This document shows positions 5,191-7,432 of a stretch of DNA of 7,432 bases, piece by piece. Below the pieces are notes generated by a model. That model was given only the letters and a program-made list of their open reading frames with translations. It was not told the DNA's origin and did not search any database. The DNA comes from JALQXV01 sp964540445 (GTDB lineage Bacteria > Patescibacteriota > Saccharimonadia > Saccharimonadales > 2-12-FULL-41-12). Numbering within the stretch: position 1 is the stretch's first letter; each line of letters starts with the position of its first letter. Position numbers and translations under genes: made by a program. The DNA is taken from contig CAZIMF010000043.1 in the NCBI GenBank assembly GCA_964540445.1, positions 1 through 7,432 on the forward strand, written 5' to 3'.

Positions 5191-5634
5191 ATGAGTTTTA
5201 TGGTAAATAGCATTGGCTCCGTGTTAGTTCCGGCAGGTACAGAACTTTTTCATTCTAGTACAGCTGTAGATGATTTAGTTACATCTGGTTTTTTTGATTC
5301 AAGCCAATCATTTTATGGTGGAGCAATGTTTCTGTCTTCGGATGTTACAAAGCATACAAACATCGTGGCTACAGTTGCTGAGGATTTGCGCTTGCTAAAC
5401 ATGGCAGGTCTAGATGAGGACTTGTCCTATATATTAACTGATCTAAACAAGGCAGGTTTGAGTCTAGACGCAGATGAGGCAGTGCGGCTAGGGTTTCATG
5501 GCTTACGAGCGACAACATCAGATTATTTTACTGAGCGGCATGACGGTACGCAGTGCGATGAACTAGTGATTCTCGGTTCTAGCTTACATAGACTTACTAA
5601 TATTCGTCGTTTTTCGAATCTAAGCCTAAGCTAA
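5191..5634 (+). CDS. Hypothetical protein, 147 aa (third cassette gene)
   Basis: No family recognised with confidence. There is no signal peptide or membrane helix. The start VPAGTELFHSSTAVDDLVTSGFF (13-35), then GAMFLSSD at 44-51 and late DELVIL at 123-128, has the order of strand-His, FxS and acidic-strand elements found in ADP-ribosyltransferase-like folds, with His21 and Glu124 as possible active-site residues. I rate this as a weak resemblance, not an assignment. The middle (60-100) is helical and acidic. The C-terminus is Arg- and Ser-rich. The start at 5191 fits the leaderless promoter; ATG at 5200 is a weaker alternative. The TAA stop (5632-5634) is formed by the first three bases of R4, so the coding region runs into the repeat. 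Codon use looks regular, supporting a real gene. Confidence 0.6.
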   Translation: MSFMVNSIGSVLVPAGTELFHSSTAVDDLVTSGFFDSSQSFYGGAMFLSSDVTKHTNIVATVAEDLRLLNMAGLDEDLSYILTDLNKAGLSLDADEAVRLGFHGLRATTSDYFTERHDGTQCDELVILGSSLHRLTNIRRFSNLSLS

Positions 5635-5684
5635 AGTTGCGAAGTACGTCCACTAACCCTAGCCAAGCATGGAGCCTATGCTTG
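5632..5684 (+). repeat. R4: terminal cassette repeat, left half only, followed by a hairpin
   Basis: Bases 5632-5670 match R2 at 37 of 39 positions; the core reads CCCTAGCCA (5657-5665). After AAGCAT the right arm of R2 and R3 is missing. Instead CAAGCAT (5664-5670) pairs perfectly with ATGCTTG (5678-5684) around GGAGCCT. The distance from the R3 core is 512 bp. No further copy is seen downstream in the window. Confidence 0.8.
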
Positions 5685-5710
5685 CTCTTGTTTATTATTT
5701 TCTGTTTAAT
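5682..5710 (+). promoter_or_regulatory. Promoter of the P-loop kinase gene
   Basis: TTGCTC (5682-5687) and TTTAAT (5705-5710, 5 of 6) are 17 bp apart. The -10 ends 7 nt before the ATG at 5718, so the message is again leaderless. The -35 overlaps the hairpin at the end of R4. Confidence 0.5.
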
Positions 5711-5717
5711 AATCATA

Positions 5718-6347
5718 ATGATAGGTGCACATGGATTTGAAATAGTAGGTATCGCCGCACCTACCTGTGCGGGCAAGACTTCTTTGGTTGAAGAGCTTGG
5801 GCGTCGTATGCCTGTGTCGCTGGCGACGCTTTCTTTTGACGAGTATGATCTTTTTCCGGCTGGCTCGGATGCAATGACGCAAGAATTAGCCTCGCCTTCT
5901 ATAGCTAACTGGGAAGACCCTAGTTTGTTTGATATAGAACAGTTTGTTGGAGATCTTGGCCGAATAGCTCAAGGACAAAGAGTTTTATTGCAGACGAGAT
6001 CCCGCGAAAGTATGGCGGCAGGCGTTTCAGAAAGAACATTCACCGCTCGTAAAACAAATCTTGTTGAAGGTATATTTGTTCTACATGATATACGTGCCCG
6101 CAGACTAATAGACCTTAGGTATTTTATAGATATTCCACTTGAACTTATGGTGGAGCGACGTCTTGCTACGCAACGTGAAGGCAGTAGTGGTAATCCTTGG
6201 GATGACCCGGACTATATTCGGGGAGCTATGGTTGAAAATACTAAAAGATACATACTGCCTCAACGCGATTTTGCTCATGTAGTTCTTGATGGCACTCAAC
6301 CGACGGAAGATTTAGCCGATATCGTGATGGCAAACCTCCTAAACTAG
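5718..6347 (+). CDS. Uridine-kinase-like P-loop kinase
   Basis: 209 residues from the ATG at 5718, the usual size of uridine kinase relatives. The Walker A motif is APTCAGKTS at 14-22, with Lys20. SFDEYD at 39-44 holds the acidic residues usually contacting Mg or substrate. NWEDPSLFD at 64-72 corresponds to the family's Asn-x-Asp/Glu-His/Asp-Pro-x-x-Phe-Asp block. LVEGIFVL at 115-122 is the Walker B-like strand, and MVERRLATQRE near 144-154 is the Arg-rich lid. A cytosolic nucleoside or related small-molecule kinase is likely; the substrate is not certain. The frame is open upstream to a TTG at 5637 that would add a hydrophobic segment, but that stretch is R4 plus the promoter. The gene is the last after a cassette repeat. 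No repeat follows it, so it may be the original chromosomal neighbour and not a cassette. Confidence 0.8.
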   Translation: MIGAHGFEIVGIAAPTCAGKTSLVEELGRRMPVSLATLSFDEYDLFPAGSDAMTQELASPSIANWEDPSLFDIEQFVGDLGRIAQGQRVLLQTRSRESMAAGVSERTFTARKTNLVEGIFVLHDIRARRLIDLRYFIDIPLELMVERRLATQREGSSGNPWDDPDYIRGAMVENTKRYILPQRDFAHVVLDGTQPTEDLADIVMANLLN

Positions 6348-6366
6348 TACACCATTATTAAATTAA

Positions 6367-6396
6367 TTGACAAATTTCTTTGACCTGTTATAGAAT
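6367..6396 (+). promoter_or_regulatory. Strong promoter of the leader peptide-attenuator operon
   Basis: A perfect TTGACA (6367-6372) and TAGAAT (6391-6396, 5 of 6) are 18 bp apart. The -10 ends 6 nt before the leader-peptide ATG at 6403, so the leader peptide is itself leaderless. TATAGA at 6389-6394 with a 16-bp spacer is an overlapping alternative. Confidence 0.7.
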
Positions 6397-6402
6397 GTCG
6401 AC

Positions 6403-6471
6403 ATGTCTATTTTTAGAACTGCAAATGAAGCAATGATGATGCCTATGCTACGCCCTAGGCCAGTTTTCTAA
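6403..6471 (+). CDS. 22-codon Met-rich leader peptide
   Basis: A very short gene from ATG 6403 to TAA 6469-6471. The peptide begins MSIFRTANEA and continues MMMPMLRPRPVF. Codons 11-13 are three consecutive ATGs, followed by Pro and a fifth Met codon at 15; Arg-Pro-Arg occupies codons 17-19. It starts at the expected transcription start of a strong promoter and ends 23 nt before a terminator hairpin. Its codons 17-20 lie on the 5' strand of the antiterminator. This layout is that of a regulatory leader whose translation decides termination. A stall at the Met run, for example when charged Met-tRNA is scarce, would leave the antiterminator strand free. Arg-x-Arg motifs are also known to stall macrolide-bound ribosomes, so a drug-sensing leader is an alternative. 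Too short for homology; the role is inferred from context. Confidence 0.65.
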   Translation: MSIFRTANEAMMMPMLRPRPVF

Positions 6472-6516
6472 TATCCCATAATATTTGCAACAAGACCGGC
6501 CTAGGGCCGGTTTTTT
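6452..6516 (+). terminator. Transcription attenuator: overlapping antiterminator and terminator
   Basis: Terminator: ACCGGCC (6495-6501) and GGCCGGT (6505-6511) form a 7-bp stem with loop TAG, followed by six T (6511-6516). Antiterminator: GCCCTAGGCC (6452-6461), inside the leader peptide gene, is perfectly complementary to GGCCTAGGGC (6498-6507), which contains parts of both terminator strands. The two structures exclude each other. A ribosome reaching the leader stop would cover 6452-6461 and allow termination. Confidence 0.85.
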
Positions 6517-6551
6517 ATTGTTAGTTATTAATTTTACATAGGAGTTTTAAA

Positions 6552-6968
6552 ATGGGATTAGTTATTCAATTTCAAAGGCGGGCCATTGAGAGCCATGTGC
6601 GAGAGCCAGAAGCTGTAATACCGCCGAACCTTACTGGGGCAACACGCATAGGTGGACCAGACGGCACTAGTTTTTATTATGCCGGAGTAAGTCAAGGAAT
6701 AGGCACGTGTTCAGATATTCATGATATGGATGTACTTGTACTGTCAAATAACCCAACTGCTCAAAGTCGTGAGGTTGGAGGACTATCATGCGCCTACACT
6801 GTTTTAGTGCGCAGGCTTACTCCCGAGGAGTCTGCCGCAGACCATTTAGCTAAGATTGGAATCTCTAGATTATGCGCTGAGCTGCTCAGACCAATACCGG
6901 TTCAAGATGATGGTCTTGTGGTTTTTGAGCCGACTGGTAAAAATACTTTCTATACGAACGTAGTTTAA
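6552..6968 (+). CDS. Hypothetical protein, 138 aa, downstream of the attenuator
   Basis: I recognise no family. The protein appears soluble, with no signal peptide or membrane helix. It begins with a basic region (QRRAIESHVRE, 8-18) and continues with a Gly-rich part, GATRIGGPDGTSFYYAG near 29-45. Strand-like segments are MDVLVLS near 58-64 and AYTVLVRRL near 81-89. A predicted helix at about 91-112 includes two Cys-Leu/Arg contexts (Cys80 and Cys108), and the end is LVVFEPTGKNTFYTNVV. TAGGAG lies 7 nt before the ATG, a good ribosome binding site, in contrast to the leaderless genes upstream. Its expression must pass the attenuator 35 bp before the start, so it is probably the regulated target. 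The hydrolase gene follows after 32 bp on the same strand, making a likely operon. Confidence 0.7.
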   Translation: MGLVIQFQRRAIESHVREPEAVIPPNLTGATRIGGPDGTSFYYAGVSQGIGTCSDIHDMDVLVLSNNPTAQSREVGGLSCAYTVLVRRLTPEESAADHLAKIGISRLCAELLRPIPVQDDGLVVFEPTGKNTFYTNVV

Positions 6969-7000
6969 TAGTAGGCTAAAATAACTAGGACATGCCACAT

Positions 7001-7432
7001 ATGAAAATTGCGTATCAAGGTAAAGATTTCTTGGTTGCCGTAAAGCACACAAAAGTATCGGATGATTGGCTGGTGTTCCTTCATGGTATTGGCTGTGCCA
7101 AAGAATGCTTTGACGAAGCGTTTAAAATGGACTTAGCTCAGAGGTATTCAATTCTTACTTTTGACTTCTTAGGCTTTGGTGATTCGGATAAACCGGAAGA
7201 TTTTGAGTACACACTGGAACAGCACGCCGGAATCGCCAATAGAATCATTGAGCAGTTTAACCCTAATAGTGTTTCGCTCGTGGCTCATAGCATGGGCGGA
7301 ACAATTGGGCTTTTACTGAGTCAGAAACTGCAAAACCTGGATTGGTTCATAAATCTAGAAGGTAATCTTGTTTCGGAGGATGCCGGTATCGTTAGTCGTC
7401 GCACCGCAGAACAAACAGAAGCAGATTTTGTA
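7001..7432 (+). CDS. Alpha/beta hydrolase, N-terminal 144 residues (cut by window edge)
   Basis: The frame opens at ATG 7001 and is still open at the window end. WLVFLHGIG at 23-31 carries the His-Gly oxyanion motif after strand beta-3. ILTFDFLGFGDSDKP near 52-66 is the typical Asp-x-x-Gly-x-Gly-x-Ser block of the fold. LVAHSMGG at 110-117 is the nucleophile elbow, with Ser114 as catalytic nucleophile. The acid and His of the triad would lie in the missing part. Such enzymes hydrolyse esters, amides or related bonds; no substrate can be named. AGGA at 6987-6990, 10 nt upstream, is a usable ribosome binding site. The gene is 32 bp after the 138-aa gene and probably shares its attenuated transcript, though a TAAAAT at 6977-6982 could be a private -10. 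Confidence 0.85.
   Translation, partial: MKIAYQGKDFLVAVKHTKVSDDWLVFLHGIGCAKECFDEAFKMDLAQRYSILTFDFLGFGDSDKPEDFEYTLEQHAGIANRIIEQFNPNSVSLVAHSMGGTIGLLLSQKLQNLDWFINLEGNLVSEDAGIVSRRTAEQTEADFV

Noticed and set aside
4702..5670. CRISPR array
   Set aside because: Repeats are 416 and 512 bp apart with whole genes between them, and there are no cas genes.
3509..5684. Classical integron
   Set aside because: No integron integrase in the window and no RYYYAAC/GTTRRRY box pair at the repeats; each gene has its own promoter. It remains a comparison only.
5637..5717. TTG start for the P-loop kinase, adding a hydrophobic N-terminus
   Set aside because: The added stretch is repeat R4 plus promoter sequence. 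The ATG at 5718 starts just before the conserved fold and fits the -10 spacing.
4429..7052. Minus-strand frames at 4429-4665, 6105-6299 and 6870-7052
   Set aside because: Shadows of the APH-like, P-loop kinase and 138-aa genes.

Overview
The window looks like a piece of a small, AT-leaning bacterial genome, most plausibly Patescibacteria/CPR and perhaps Saccharibacteria-like. That is inference from gene style, many transcripts that appear leaderless, and compact spacing; no marker gene in the window proves it. TGA, TAA and TAG all end genes here, so a code in which UGA is read as glycine is excluded. Ten Ns at 352-361 mark a scaffold join, so this is probably a draft or metagenome assembly.

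Left part (1-3061). On the minus strand, a PfkB-family kinase, probably adenosine kinase, overlaps the next gene, S-adenosylhomocysteinase (ahcY), by 4 bp. The hydrolase makes adenosine and homocysteine from SAH, and the kinase removes adenosine and pulls that reversible reaction forward. ahcY is broken by an in-frame TAA beside the N gap. Upstream of the pair, on the same strand, is a lipoprotein gene of unknown function. A short, very acidic protein is encoded on the plus strand.

Middle (3062-5684). This is the unusual part. An intact tRNA-Gln(UUG) with an encoded CCA lies between two hairpin-rich segments that carry pieces of the same tRNA. The left segment has its 5' 15 nt and later internal pieces in order. 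The right segment has its last 22 nt, closing a 121-nt imperfect palindrome with three inner hairpins. Beyond it come four single genes: an APH/ThrB-type kinase, a two-helix membrane protein, an unrecognised 147-aa protein and a uridine-kinase-like P-loop protein. They are separated by three copies of a 39-50 bp repeat whose core is a decayed tRNA-Gln T-arm and acceptor 3' end. The first and last boundaries look like half-matching hybrids, as expected if cassettes were added one after another by site-specific recombination at a tRNA 3' end. Each gene has its own promoter, placed so that transcription would start at or within a base or so of its ATG. No integrase gene lies in the window, and no canonical attC boxes were seen.

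Right part (6348-7432). A strong promoter drives a 22-codon Met-rich leader peptide. It is followed by a textbook antiterminator/terminator pair, then a 138-aa gene of unknown function and the first 144 codons of an alpha/beta hydrolase. These two genes are probably one operon controlled by ribosome-dependent attenuation.
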